The notes: a model not told the origin generated them from the sequence alone. Shown: positions 19,515-28,290, numbered from the stretch's first letter. The stretch is 64,000 nucleotides of DNA from Streptomyces venezuelae (GCF_008642275.1 NZ_CP029189.1:2092001-2156000); one strand, 5' to 3'. Numbers and translations: made by a program.

Positions 19515-19792
19515 TCACCGCGATCGTGCTCATCAAGACCAGCGTGGACCGGATCCCCGAGATCGCCGAGTCCATCGCCGCCCTCGAGAACGTCAGCGAG
19601 GTCTACTCCGTGACGGGGACGTACGACCTCATCGCGCTGGTCCGCGTGGCCCGTCACGAGAACCTGGCGGACATCATCCCCGGCCGCATCAGCAAGATCC
19701 CGGGCGTCGAGGCGACGGACACGCACGTGGCCTTCCGCACGTACTCGCAGCACGACCTGGAGGCGGCGTTCGCGATCGGCCTCGACGCGTAA
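19511..19792 (+). CDS. Stand-alone Lrp/AsnC effector-binding (RAM) domain protein
   Basis: 93 residues consisting solely of the C-terminal ligand-binding alpha-beta domain of Lrp/AsnC regulators, e.g. VSEVYSVTGTYDLIALVRV and ATDTHVAFRTYSQHD, with no helix-turn-helix. Such proteins form dimers/octamers and bind amino acids without contacting DNA. GTG 19511 overlaps the stop of the rhomboid gene as GTGA with GAGGGAG upstream, so translation is probably coupled to the protease. Its role is unknown. Confidence 0.9.
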   Translation: MITAIVLIKTSVDRIPEIAESIAALENVSEVYSVTGTYDLIALVRVARHENLADIIPGRISKIPGVEATDTHVAFRTYSQHDLEAAFAIGLDA

Positions 19793-19839
19793 CGCCTCCG
19801 GCGCGGTCTGCCAACCCACCCCGGCTACGCCCTGCCCCT

Positions 19840-20062
19840 CCCCCGCCGGCGGGACTCGATACGCACGGGCCATCCCCGCCCGGGCGGGTCGCCTCAATCG
19901 CCGGCGAGGCTTGATGTGCGCGGGCCGTCCCCCGCCCGGGCGGGTCGCCTCAAACGCCGGCGAGGCTTGATGTGCGGTCCGCCTCAATCGCCGGCGGGGC
20001 TTGATGCGTACGGGCCATCCCCGCCCGGGCGGGTCGCCTCAAACGCCGGCGAGGCTTGATGT
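19840..20062. repeat. Tandem array of ~56-bp palindromic repeat units, copy group 3
   Basis: Units at 19861-19917, 19918-19973 and 20008-20062 share CCCGCCCGGGCGGGTCGCC, then TCAA(A/T)CGCCGGCGAGGC and TTGATG. A truncated unit lies at 19974-20007, and a fragment at about 19843-19860. The second half is the same core found at the other intergenic repeat sites. Confidence 0.75.
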
Positions 20063-20082
20063 GCGCGGGCTGTCGAAGCCCT

Positions 20083-20204
20083 GGTGTGGGGTGGTGACAC
20101 GTAGGAGGGTCCCCGCAGGACGAGGCGCGACCACGGCCGTCTGGCCGAGACGCCCCGCGCGCGCCGAGCCGAGGAGATCCTCGTGCGGGGCACCACCCCA
20201 CACC
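20083..20204. repeat. Long imperfect stem-loop with perfect 14-bp ends
   Basis: GGTGTGGGGTGGTG (20083-20096) is exactly complementary to 20191-20204. Further inside, CCCCGC...ACGAG pairs with CTCGT...GCGGGG directly next to the right arm, making a bulged hairpin about 120 nt long. It could be a structured RNA, a terminator, or a miniature inverted-repeat element. Confidence 0.55.
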
Positions 20205-20386
20205 GCACCACCCAGCCCCGCCGGCGCTTGAGGCGCGGGCCCGGGCATCGCCCGGCCCGAACCACACACCCCCGCGCAGCGACAGCCCCCCAATCCAGCC
20301 CCGCCGGCGTTTGAGGCGCCCACCCCGGCGGGGACCGCCCCCAGACCCCTCACACCGCCGAGCAACCCCGCAGGGGCCCCGGTGGG

Positions 20387-21775
20387 TCATACGGTCGGGA
20401 CGCAGCGGCCCTCCTCCGTGCGGTACTGCCACTTCGCGCCGTCCGTGACGAGTTCGCGGACCGCGTCGAGGAAGCGGTCCACGTGCTCGTCCGGGGTGCC
20501 GGCGCCGAAGCTGACGCGGATCGCGTTCAGCGAGCGCTCCCCCGGCGCCGCCTCGGGGGCTCCGCACTCGCCCTGGGCCTGCGGCTCGCTGCCCAGCAGG
20601 GTCCGCACCAGCGGGTGCGCGCAGAACAGGCCGTCCCGTACGCCGATCCCGTACTCGGCGGACAGCGCGGCCGCGAAGTGGGAGCTGTTCCAGCCGTCCA
20701 CGACGAAGGAGATGACGCCGACCCGCGGGGCGTCGTCCCCGAAGAGGGACAGGACCCGGACGGCCGGCACGTCGGCGAGGCCCTCGCGGACCCGGGCCAC
20801 GAGCCGCTGCTCGCGCGCCACCAGGTTCTCGAAGCCGGCTTCGGTCAGGGCCCGGCAGGCCGAGGCGATGGAGTAGACACCGATGACGTTCGGGGATCCG
20901 GCCTCGTGGCGGGCGGCGGTGGTGTGCCACTCGACGTCGACGCCGCCGTCCTCCCGGCGGGAGACCTTGCGGGAGGCGCCGCCGCCCGCGAGGTACGGAT
21001 CGGCCTCCTGGAGCCAGTCGGCGCGCCCGGCGAGCACGCCCGAGCCGAAGGGCGCGTAGAGCTTGTGTCCGGAGAAGGCCACCCAGTCGACGTCCAGCTC
21101 CTGCACGGAGACGGGGTGGTGCGGGGCCAGTTGGGCGGCGTCCAGCACGATGCGCGCCCCGTGGGCGTGCGCCGCGGCGGCGAGTTCCCTCACCGGCCAC
21201 AGCTCGCCGGTGACGTTGGAGGCGCCGGTGACGCAGACCAGCGCCGGACCGTACGGTTCGCGGTCTGCGAGGGCCCGCTCCAGGGTGGCGACGGCCTCGG
21301 CCGGGGTGCGCGGCGCGTTGAGGTAGGTGACCTGTGCGTCGGCCCAGGGCAGCAGGGAGGCGTGGTGCTCGGTCTCGAAGACGAACACCTGGCAGCCGGC
21401 GGGGAGTACGGCGGCGAGCAGGTTGAGGGAGTCGGTGGTGGACCGGGTGAAGACGACCTGGTCGGTGGGGCGGCAGTCGAGGAACTCGGCGACGGTGGCC
21501 CGGCTCTGCTCGAAGAGGTCGGTGGAGAGCTGCGAGAGGTATCCGGCGCCGCGGTGCACGCTGCCGTAGTACGGGGCGTACGCGGCCACGTCGTCCCAGA
21601 CCCGCTGCAGTGCGGGGGCGCTGGCGGCGTAGTCGAGGGCCGCGTAGGTGACCTCGCCGCCGGTGACGAGCGGGACGGTGACGTCCCGGCCGAGGACGGC
21701 GAGCGGCTCGGCACAGGCGGGGTCGGCGGTGGCTGCGGCGGCGGTGGCGACGGCGGTGTTCAGGGATGCGGACAT
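20387..21775 (-). CDS. Class V PLP-dependent aminotransferase/cysteine desulfurase-like enzyme
   Basis: 462 residues of the fold-type I class V (NifS/SufS-like) family. It has VVFTRSTTDSLNLLA for cofactor phosphate binding, ETEHHASLLPW (His stacking on PLP), DAAQLAPHHP (Asp-x-Ala-Gln) and the Schiff-base Lys in FSGHKLYAPFGSGVLAGR. The catalytic Cys loop of true cysteine desulfurases is not obvious; a Cys lies in GLFCAHPLVR. The start MSASLNTAV is preceded by GGGAGA. A SAM-IV riboswitch lies in its leader, which implies a role in methionine/cysteine sulfur metabolism and shut-off when SAM is abundant. Exact reaction unknown. Confidence 0.85.
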   Translation of the reverse strand: MSASLNTAVATAAAATADPACAEPLAVLGRDVTVPLVTGGEVTYAALDYAASAPALQRVWDDVAAYAPYYGSVHRGAGYLSQLSTDLFEQSRATVAEFLDCRPTDQVVFTRSTTDSLNLLAAVLPAGCQVFVFETEHHASLLPWADAQVTYLNAPRTPAEAVATLERALADREPYGPALVCVTGASNVTGELWPVRELAAAAHAHGARIVLDAAQLAPHHPVSVQELDVDWVAFSGHKLYAPFGSGVLAGRADWLQEADPYLAGGGASRKVSRREDGGVDVEWHTTAARHEAGSPNVIGVYSIASACRALTEAGFENLVAREQRLVARVREGLADVPAVRVLSLFGDDAPRVGVISFVVDGWNSSHFAAALSAEYGIGVRDGLFCAHPLVRTLLGSEPQAQGECGAPEAAPGERSLNAIRVSFGAGTPDEHVDRFLDAVRELVTDGAKWQYRTEEGRCVPTV

Positions 21776-21999
21776 GGCGGTATCTCCCGGCAGGCAGGGC
21801 TGAATGGCTTCGGTTGCCCGTACGCGGGTACGACGCTGCGGCCGTCCGGGGTACGGGAGGATTCCTCGGACCGCGCTGGGCGGGGGTACACGGAAGTGAC
21901 CCTGGTCCGAGGGTTGAAGTAGGGGCGGAGTCGCCCTATCGCATTCGCTTGCTCACGGAAAACGCTCCTCGAGAGACCAGGACCCCTGGTGTCGAGGGA

Positions 22000-22118
22000 T
22001 CCGCGCTTGCCGTAGGCCTTGCTGCCTACGACCTGGTCATCACCCGGGGCACCCCGCCACGGAAGGAGGGTTGCCGGACAGCAAGCCGGGGCCTAAACGC
22101 TGTCACTCGTGACCTGGT
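22000..22118 (-). ncRNA. SAM-IV riboswitch in leader of class V aminotransferase
   Basis: Read on the minus strand, the element begins at about 22118 with GGTCACGAGTGACAGCG, then GCCCCGGCTTGCTG, CCGGCAACCCTCC and GGGGTGCCCCGGGTGATGACC (split here), closing the P1 helix by pairing GGTCA(C) with (G)TGACC around 22031-22042. A second hairpin, GTAGGC...GCCTAC, follows at 22009-22029. This order matches the actinobacterial SAM-IV consensus, where the CCGGCAACC and GGGGTGCCCC segments form the SAM core shared with SAM-I. The coding start is 225 nt further on, leaving room for a regulatory hairpin. Confidence 0.85.
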
Positions 22119-22150
22119 CTGCATCCTGCCACAAGATCGGCCGAACGCAA

Positions 22151-22179
22151 GACCCCGGTCCGCATGGCGGACCGGGGTC
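22151..22179 (-). terminator. Hairpin after trpD
   Basis: GACCCCGGTCCGC (22151-22163) pairs perfectly with 22167-22179 across the 3-nt loop ATG. It lies 27 nt past the trpD stop on the minus strand and insulates trpD from the SAM-IV transcription unit. Confidence 0.75.
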
Positions 22180-22205
22180 GTCGCTTTCGCGCCGTCCTCA
22201 CAGGG

Positions 22206-23270
22206 CTACGCGTTGCTGGCCGTCACCCAGCGCTCCAGGGCGGCCCGCGCCGCACCCGAGTCGATGGACTCCGCCGCACGGGCGGTACCGGCCGTGATCT
22301 GCTCCTCCAGGCTGCCCGTGCCGGGGTCGAGGGCCACCAGGGCGGCCGCCGAGTTCAGCAGCACGGCGTCACGGACCGGGCCGGTCTCGCCCGCCAGCAG
22401 GCGGCGGGCCACGTCCGCGTTGTACGACGGGTCCCCGCCGGCCAGGGCGGAGACGTCGACCAGGGAGATGCCCACGTCACGGGGGTCGAAGCGCTGCTCG
22501 TCGACCTTGCCGTCGCGGACCCACCAGACGCGCGAGGTCGAGGTCGTGGTCAGTTCGTCCAGGCCGTCGTCACCGCGGAAGACCAGCGCGGACGAGCCCC
22601 GCTCGGCGAGCACGCCGGCGATGATCGGGGCCATCCGGGGGTCGGCCACGCCGGTCGCCTGGGCGCGCACCCGGGCCGGGTTGGTCAGCGGGCCCAGCGC
22701 GTTGAAGAAGGTCCGGATGCCCAGCTCCTTGCGGGCTGCCGCGACGTGCCGCAGGGCCGGGTGGAACTTCACGGCGAAGCAGAAGGTGATGCCGGCCTCC
22801 TCGGCGACCTCCACGACCCGTTCCCGGCTCAGCTGGAGATTGACGCCGAGCTTCTCCAGGACGTCCGAGGAGCCGCTCGCGGAGGACGCGGCCCGGTTGC
22901 CGTGCTTGACGACCTTGGCGCCGGTGCCGGCCACCACGACCGCCGACATGGTGGAGATGTTCACCGTTTTGGCCCCGTCGCCGCCGGTGCCGACGATGTC
23001 CACCGTGCGGCCCGGCACCTCGATCAGGTTGGCGTGCGCGTACATCGCCCGTACGAGGCCGTTGATCTCCTCGACGGTCTCCCCCTTGGCCCGCAGCGCG
23101 ACCGTGAAGCCGGCGATCTGGGCGTCGGTGGCCTCCCCGCGCATGATCCGGTCCATGGCCCAGGCGGTGTCCTCCGCGCGCAGGTCCCGGCCCGTCAGCA
23201 GGGCGTCGAGAACGCCCGGCCAGCCACGGGCCGCCACGCTGTCGCCGCCTGCCGGGGTCGCAACGTTCAT
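22206..23270 (-). CDS. trpD: Anthranilate phosphoribosyltransferase
   Basis: 354 residues. Catalyses the second tryptophan-specific step, joining anthranilate and PRPP. The PRPP-binding [31 protein letters not shown] and the downstream acidic FRGDDGLDE region are all normal. It is a stand-alone TrpD, not fused to TrpG. No other trp gene is adjacent, as in other Streptomyces where a trpD copy lies next to the bc1 genes. It is on the same strand as qcrB and is downstream of it, but a strong hairpin (23347-23377) separates them, so it has its own transcript. Confidence 0.92.
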   Translation of the reverse strand: MNVATPAGGDSVAARGWPGVLDALLTGRDLRAEDTAWAMDRIMRGEATDAQIAGFTVALRAKGETVEEINGLVRAMYAHANLIEVPGRTVDIVGTGGDGAKTVNISTMSAVVVAGTGAKVVKHGNRAASSASGSSDVLEKLGVNLQLSRERVVEVAEEAGITFCFAVKFHPALRHVAAARKELGIRTFFNALGPLTNPARVRAQATGVADPRMAPIIAGVLAERGSSALVFRGDDGLDELTTTSTSRVWWVRDGKVDEQRFDPRDVGISLVDVSALAGGDPSYNADVARRLLAGETGPVRDAVLLNSAAALVALDPGTGSLEEQITAGTARAAESIDSGAARAALERWVTASNA

Positions 23271-23346
23271 GGTCCGCTCCTGCTGTCGGTGGAGGATTCC
23301 ACACTGATCGGTCAGGGATCAGCCTATCCAGCCCCGGTTACGGCAA

Positions 23347-23377
23347 AGAGCCCCGTCCAGACACTGGACGGGGCTCT
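23347..23377 (-). terminator. Hairpin after qcrB
   Basis: AGAGCCCCGTCCA (23347-23359) pairs with 23365-23377 around a 5-nt loop, about 57 nt past the qcrB stop. It ends the ctaE-qcrCAB transcript. Confidence 0.75.
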
Positions 23378-23433
23378 CGCCGTGGCGACACCAGGACTGA
23401 CCGGAATCAGTCCCTCATGCGTTCATACGGGGA

Positions 23434-25059
23434 TCAGTGGTGGCCGTGGCCGGACTGGATCTCCTTGTATTCCTCCACCGTGGGCTTCGGAATCTGGTTG
23501 CCCTCACCGTAGAGGCCCTGGCTGAGCTTCGCGCGCAGCTTCTCGGTGGCCTTCACCTTGCGCTCGACACCGTTCTCGTCGACCGTCGGGCCGATCTCGA
23601 CCGGCTTGTACTGCTCGTGCGCGGTGAGCGTGTGGAGCTTGCCCTGCGGGAGCGGCTCGTGGACCTCGACGAACTCGCCGTGCGGCAGGCGCTTGATGAT
23701 GCCGGTCTCGCGACCGTGCAGCACCTTGTCGTGGTCACGACGCTGCAGACCGAGGCAGATCCGCTTGGTGACGATGAACGCCAGCACCGGGACGACGAAG
23801 AAGCCGATCCGGACGAACCACGTGATCGAGTTGATCGACAGGTGGAAGTACTGGGCGAACATGTCGTTGCCGCCGCCGATGAGGAGCACGATGTACTCCG
23901 CGATCCAGGCGACACCGAAGGCGGTGCGGGTCGGGACGTTGCGCGGGCGGTCCAGGATGTGGTGCTCGCGCTTGTCGCCGGTGACCCAGGACTCGATGAA
24001 CGGCCAGACGGCGATCGCGCCGAGGACCAGCGGGAAGAGCAGCAGCGGGATGAACACGCCCAGGACGAGCGTGTGGCCCCACAGGTTGATCTCCCAGCCG
24101 GGCATGGCTCGGATCAGGCCTTCCGGCATACCCATGTACCAGTCGGGCTGCGCACCGGTGGACACGTGGTCCGGGCGGTACGGGCCGAGCGCCCAGATCG
24201 GGTTGATCGAGGCGATCGCCGCGACGGCCGCGATGACACCGAAGACCAGGAAGAAGAAGCCTCCGGCCTTGGCCATGTAGACCGGCAGCAGCGGCATGCC
24301 GACGACGTTGTTGTTCGTCTTGCCGGGGCCCGCGTACTGGGTGTGCTTGTGGTAGAAGACCAGGATCAGGTGGGCCACGAGGAGGCCCATCATGATGCCG
24401 GGCAGCAGCAGGATGTGCACCGAGTAGAACCGTGCGACGAAGTCGCCGCCCGGGAACTCGCCGCCGAACAGGAACATCGACAGGTACGTGCCGACGACCG
24501 GGACGGACAGGATGGCGCCCTGCATGAAGCGGACACCGGTACCCGAGAGCAGGTCGTCCGGCAGCGAGTAACCGGTGAAGCCGGTGAACATGCCGAGGAC
24601 CAGCAGCAGGAAGCCGAAGATCCAGTTGATCTCACGGGGCTTGCGGAACGCGCCGGTGAAGAAGACGCGCATCATGTGCACGATCATCGCCGCGACGAAG
24701 ATCAGCGCCGCCCAGTGGTGGATCTGACGGATCAGCAGGCCACCGCGGACGTCGAAGCTGATGTCCAGGGTCGAGGCGAAGGCCTCGGACATCATGACGC
24801 CCTGCATCGGCACGTACGAGCCGTGGTACACGACCTCGTTCATGCTCGGGTGGAAGAACAGCGTCAGGTACACACCCGTGAGGATGATGATGATGAAGCT
24901 GTAGAGGCAGATCTCACCGAGCATGAAGGACCAGTGGTCCGGGAAGATCTTGCGCATGTTGGCCTTGGCGAGGCTGTAGATGCCCAGGCGGCCGTCCGCC
25001 CAGTCCGCTACCCGCTCGCCGGCCGGCGCTTTGCGCTCGTTGTTGTCGCTGGTGCTCAT
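23434..25059 (-). CDS. qcrB: Cytochrome bc1 complex cytochrome b subunit
   Basis: 541 residues. Membrane subunit carrying hemes bL and bH and the two quinone sites of the actinobacterial bc1 complex. Heme-ligand helices are visible: HHWAALIFVAAMIVHMMR and HILLLPGIMMGLLVAHLILV. The Qo-site region has GPYRPDH in place of PEWYF, with QPDWYMGMPEGLIR downstream. About eight to nine TM helices and a roughly 120-residue polar C-terminal extension ending SGHGHH are typical of Actinobacteria. It overlaps qcrA by 4 nt. It works with QcrA, QcrC and the aa3 oxidase as a supercomplex. Confidence 0.96.
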   Translation of the reverse strand: MSTSDNNERKAPAGERVADWADGRLGIYSLAKANMRKIFPDHWSFMLGEICLYSFIIIILTGVYLTLFFHPSMNEVVYHGSYVPMQGVMMSEAFASTLDISFDVRGGLLIRQIHHWAALIFVAAMIVHMMRVFFTGAFRKPREINWIFGFLLLVLGMFTGFTGYSLPDDLLSGTGVRFMQGAILSVPVVGTYLSMFLFGGEFPGGDFVARFYSVHILLLPGIMMGLLVAHLILVFYHKHTQYAGPGKTNNNVVGMPLLPVYMAKAGGFFFLVFGVIAAVAAIASINPIWALGPYRPDHVSTGAQPDWYMGMPEGLIRAMPGWEINLWGHTLVLGVFIPLLLFPLVLGAIAVWPFIESWVTGDKREHHILDRPRNVPTRTAFGVAWIAEYIVLLIGGGNDMFAQYFHLSINSITWFVRIGFFVVPVLAFIVTKRICLGLQRRDHDKVLHGRETGIIKRLPHGEFVEVHEPLPQGKLHTLTAHEQYKPVEIGPTVDENGVERKVKATEKLRAKLSQGLYGEGNQIPKPTVEEYKEIQSGHGHH

Positions 25060-26114
25060 CCGCGCTCCCAGAATGCAGGACCGACGGGCTCTTCGAAGTC
25101 GCCGAGCGCTTCGAGGAAGCCTTCGTCATTCACACCGATCCGCAGCTGCGGAAGCGCGTGACCGGCCGGGCCGAAGATGACACGGGCGCCGTCGGAGAGG
25201 TCGAAGGTGGACTGGTGGCACGGGCAGAGCACGTGGTGCGTCTGCTGCTCGTACAGGCTGATGGGGCAGCCGACGTGGGTGCAGATCTTGGAGTAGGCCA
25301 CGATCCCGTCGTGGGACCACTCCAGTTCCTTCTTGTCCTTGATGTCGTCCGGCTGGATACGGACGATCATCAGGGCGGCCTTGGCGATCTGGACCTGGAA
25401 GTCGTGCTGCTCCTCCTCCAGGCCTTCCGGCATGGCGAAGGTGAGCGAACCGACCAGGACGTCCTCGGGACGCAGCGGCTCCATCGTGTTCTGGTTGATG
25501 AGCAGCTTGCCCTTGGCCCACAGGGTCTTGCGCAGCTTGTCCTCGGGCAGCGGGCCCAGGTCGCGCATGATCATGACGGCGGACAGCGGCAGCATGGCCA
25601 GCGCGCCCAGCATCGTGTTGCGGATCAGGGGACGCCGGCCGATGCCGGACTCGTTCGCACCGTCGGCGAAGTCCTGCAGGACCTTGGCCTTGACCTCCGC
25701 CGGGGCGGCGATCTCGTGGCGCTCGTCGGCGACCTCGACGTCGGACATCAGGGTGCGGGCCCAGTGGACCGCGCCCGCGCCGATGCAGAAGAGGGCCGTA
25801 CCCAGGGTCATGCCCAGGGAGAAGTTGAGCGCACTGACCTTCCCGATGGGGAAGATGTAGACGATCTTGTCGACCGGGAAGATCACGTAGGACGCGATGA
25901 AGCCGATCGTGGCCAGCATCGACAGCGTGAAGAGCATCGCGACGGTGCGCTCGGAGCGCTTCGCCGCCCGCTCGTCGATGTCCTGGATGCGGGGCTTGTG
26001 GACCGGCAGGCCCGGGTCGGCGAACGGGTCGTCCGCGACCGCTACGCCACCGTGGTGGGCGTCGCCCTGCTCGCTCGGCAGGTGCTTCTCTTCGGGAATC
26101 TCTTGGCTACTCAT
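25056..26114 (-). CDS. qcrA: Cytochrome bc1 complex Rieske iron-sulfur subunit
   Basis: 352 residues. It carries the [2Fe-2S] cluster that takes electrons from quinol. The long N-terminal part has three TM helices (about 55-75, 90-110 and 175-195), an actinobacterial trait. The Rieske ligands are in CTHVGCPIS (Cys, His) and CPCHQSTFD (Cys, His), followed by GPAGHALPQL. Start ATG 26114 overlaps qcrC by 4 nt, and its own end overlaps qcrB by 4 nt, so subunit stoichiometry is likely set by translational coupling. Confidence 0.96.
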   Translation of the reverse strand: MSSQEIPEEKHLPSEQGDAHHGGVAVADDPFADPGLPVHKPRIQDIDERAAKRSERTVAMLFTLSMLATIGFIASYVIFPVDKIVYIFPIGKVSALNFSLGMTLGTALFCIGAGAVHWARTLMSDVEVADERHEIAAPAEVKAKVLQDFADGANESGIGRRPLIRNTMLGALAMLPLSAVMIMRDLGPLPEDKLRKTLWAKGKLLINQNTMEPLRPEDVLVGSLTFAMPEGLEEEQHDFQVQIAKAALMIVRIQPDDIKDKKELEWSHDGIVAYSKICTHVGCPISLYEQQTHHVLCPCHQSTFDLSDGARVIFGPAGHALPQLRIGVNDEGFLEALGDFEEPVGPAFWERG

Positions 26115-26920
26115 GACTTCTTGGCCTTAGCGGTGTGGGCCGCGACCCAGACGGCGACAGCGATCAGCGCACCCAGGGCGAAGATCCAGCCGAACAGACC
26201 CTCGGAGACGGGGCCGAGGCCACCGAGCTTCAGGCCGCCGGGGCTGGTCGACTTCTCGCCGTTCACGTTCTGGAGGTACGCGATGATGTCCTTCTTCTGC
26301 TTCTCCGGCATGGTGCTGTCGGGGAAGGAGGGCATGTTCTGCGGGCCGGTCTGCATGGCCTCGTAGATGTGCTTCGGCGAGACACCCTCAAGGTTGGGGG
26401 CGTACTTGCCGTTCGTCAGCGCGCCGCCCTCGCCGGTGAAGTTGTGGCACTGCGCGCAGTTGTTGCGGAAGAGCTCACCACCGTTGGCGATGTCGGCGCC
26501 CGCCGGGTCGTACTGCTTCGCGGTCGGCGTGATCGGACCGGCGCCGAGGGACGCGATGTACGCGGCCAGCTGGTCGATCTGCGCCTGCTCGTAGATGACG
26601 GGCTTCTTCGGCACCTGGGCGCCGGGCTGCTGGGCGGGCATGCGGCCCGTGCTCACCTGGAAGTCGACGGCCGCGGAGCCGACGCCGACCAGGCTCGGGC
26701 CGTCAGAGGAACCCTGACCGCCGGTTCCGTGGCAGCTTGCGCAACCCACGGCGTAGAGCTTCTTGCCCTCCTCGATGGCGAGGGACTGGGCGGTTTCATC
26801 GGCCTGCGCCTTGCCCGCGGGGGCGAAGGCGGCGTACAGCCCCCCAGTGGCCGCCAGCGCGAGGAGTAGAACGACGACCGCCGCCAGCGGATGGCGTCGT
26901 CGTGCGGAGAGCTTTTTCAC
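26111..26920 (-). CDS. qcrC: Cytochrome bc1 complex diheme cytochrome c subunit
   Basis: 269 residues. The N-terminal signal/anchor (basic RRRHP, hydrophobic to about residue 35) is followed by two class-I cytochrome c domains with CASCH (about residue 58) and CAQCH (about residue 155). A C-terminal TM helix (LFGWIFALGALIAVAVWVA) tethers it. It replaces a soluble cytochrome c by handing electrons directly to the CtaC CuA site. It lies 76 nt downstream of ctaE in the operon. Confidence 0.95.
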   Translation of the reverse strand: MKKLSARRRHPLAAVVVLLLALAATGGLYAAFAPAGKAQADETAQSLAIEEGKKLYAVGCASCHGTGGQGSSDGPSLVGVGSAAVDFQVSTGRMPAQQPGAQVPKKPVIYEQAQIDQLAAYIASLGAGPITPTAKQYDPAGADIANGGELFRNNCAQCHNFTGEGGALTNGKYAPNLEGVSPKHIYEAMQTGPQNMPSFPDSTMPEKQKKDIIAYLQNVNGEKSTSPGGLKLGGLGPVSEGLFGWIFALGALIAVAVWVAAHTAKAKKS

Positions 26921-26996
26921 GGATTACCCCGGTGTCAGGATCTTCTGCGTCGGTGTGTCTGGATGGAGTGCCGGGTCTTGCCCGGTGACGTGTTCG

Positions 26997-27617
26997 CTAC
27001 TTGATCAGGTAGATCGTCGCGAAGAGGCCGATCCAGACGACGTCGACGAAGTGCCAGTAGTAGGACACGACGATGGCCGACGTGGCCTGTTCGTGGGTGA
27101 ACCTCTTGGCCGCGTACGTCCGGCCGAGGACCAGCAGGAAGGCGATGAGACCGCCCGTCACGTGCAGCCCGTGGAAGCCGGTGGTCAGGTAGAACACCGA
27201 GCCGTACGGGTTGGACGAGAGGGACAGGCCCTCGTGCTTGACCAGCTCGGTGTACTCGAACACCTGGCCGCCAATGAAGATCGCACCCATGACGAACGTG
27301 ATGATGAACCACGTCCTGAGCTTCTTCACGTCACCGCGCTCGGCGGCGAATACGCCGAGCTGGCAGGTGAGCGAGGAAAGCACCAGGATCGTCGTGTTCG
27401 TCGCCGAGAAGGGCAGGTTCAGGGCATCGGCCTGTTCCGTCCAGAACTCGGGACCCATCACGGATCGCAGGGTGAAGTACATCGCGAAGAGGGCCGCGAA
27501 GAACATCAGCTCGGAACTCAACCAGATGATGGTTCCGACGCTGACGAGGTTCGGCCGGTTGACCGTCGGGTGCGCGTGCCCGGTATCTACTGTCGTTGCT
27601 GTCGCCACGACCGACAT
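26997..27617 (-). CDS. ctaE: Cytochrome c oxidase subunit III
   Basis: 206-residue membrane protein with five TM helices, the short bacterial form lacking the first two helices of mitochondrial COX3. Characteristic stretches are [32 protein letters not shown] and the C-terminal [15 protein letters not shown]. It heads the ctaE-qcrC-qcrA-qcrB operon as in other Actinobacteria, while subunits I, II and IV are in the nearby ctaC-ctaD-ctaF operon. The upstream region faces the divergent receiver-like gene. Confidence 0.95.
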   Translation of the reverse strand: MSVVATATTVDTGHAHPTVNRPNLVSVGTIIWLSSELMFFAALFAMYFTLRSVMGPEFWTEQADALNLPFSATNTTILVLSSLTCQLGVFAAERGDVKKLRTWFIITFVMGAIFIGGQVFEYTELVKHEGLSLSSNPYGSVFYLTTGFHGLHVTGGLIAFLLVLGRTYAAKRFTHEQATSAIVVSYYWHFVDVVWIGLFATIYLIK

Positions 27618-27816
27618 TATGTCGGTCGCTTATCCCGCCCTCACCCCGGGGGGTGCCGTTCGGAGTGTCAGGGGCGTGTGCAAGGCCCGAACGGCCCATC
27701 AGATGCGTCCCCTGCGGGGTCGCCCGCGACATGTTCGAACCGATGTTGACGGCGCACCGGGAGGAGTAGCATCCCGCGCAACATCAACGTGATTCACGGC
27801 CACGTGGAGGAACGAA

Positions 27817-28218
27817 ATGCGGGCGACTGCGCGGGTTCTGGTCTACAGCGACGACGCGGGCACCCGGGAGCAGGTGCGGCTGGCGGCAGGACGCAGGCCC
27901 GCCGCGGACCTGCCGCCGGTGGAGTTCCTGGAGTGCGCGACGCTGCCGGCGGTCCTGACGGCGCTGGACGCGGGCGGAATCGACGTGTGCGTGCTGGACG
28001 GCGAGGCGGTTCCGGCCGGGGGCATGGGCGTGTGCCGGCAGATCAAGGACGAGATCTTCCGGTGTCCGCCGGTGCTGTTGCTGATGGGGCGTCCCCAGGA
28101 CGCCTGGCTGGCCACGTGGAGCCGTGCGGACGCCGCCGTGACCCTTCCGGTGGACCCGGTGCGGTTCGCGGACACCCTGGCGGGTCTTCTGAGGACCCGT
28201 CTGTCCCTGGACGCCTGA
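27817..28218 (+). CDS. Degenerate receiver-domain (CheY-like) protein
   Basis: 133 residues forming one CheY-like fold with no output domain. The acidic pocket is kept (YSDDA near residues 10-14), and the phosphoacceptor position can be placed at VCVLDGEAVP. The segment where receivers carry the invariant Lys-Pro reads TLPVDP, so the Lys is missing. GGAGG lies six bases before ATG 27817. Its position between the two cytochrome oxidase operons is conserved in Streptomyces as far as I recall. It may be a phosphorylation-independent adaptor for respiratory genes; that is inference. Confidence 0.75.
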   Translation: MRATARVLVYSDDAGTREQVRLAAGRRPAADLPPVEFLECATLPAVLTALDAGGIDVCVLDGEAVPAGGMGVCRQIKDEIFRCPPVLLLMGRPQDAWLATWSRADAAVTLPVDPVRFADTLAGLLRTRLSLDA

Positions 28219-28290
28219 TACGTCCTACGGGCCCGGTGCGTGCCCGTGTGTGCCCCGCAGGGGCCCGTACGGGTGAACGGGCCGGGATCT

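Larger units (their letters stand above)
19793..20386. other. 594-nt repeat-rich intergenic gap
   Basis: No credible gene on either strand. The left part (19840-20062) is a partly tandem array of the GCCTCAA(A/T)CGCCGGCGAGGCTTGATG unit. A long imperfect stem-loop (20083-20204) follows, then two more single cores near 20222 and 20300. It separates the rhomboid/RAM operon from the convergent aminotransferase gene. Confidence 0.7.
21776..22205. other. 430-nt gap between aminotransferase and trpD
   Basis: It contains the SAM-IV leader (22000-22118), the 13-bp hairpin ending the trpD transcript (22151-22179), and about 220 nt of untranslated leader between riboswitch and start codon (21776-21999). 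No protein gene is seen. Confidence 0.7.

Noticed and set aside
19793..20386. Insertion sequence remnant
   Set aside because: Inverted and tandem repeats are present, but no transposase fragment or target-site duplication could be seen, so it is reported only as repeats.
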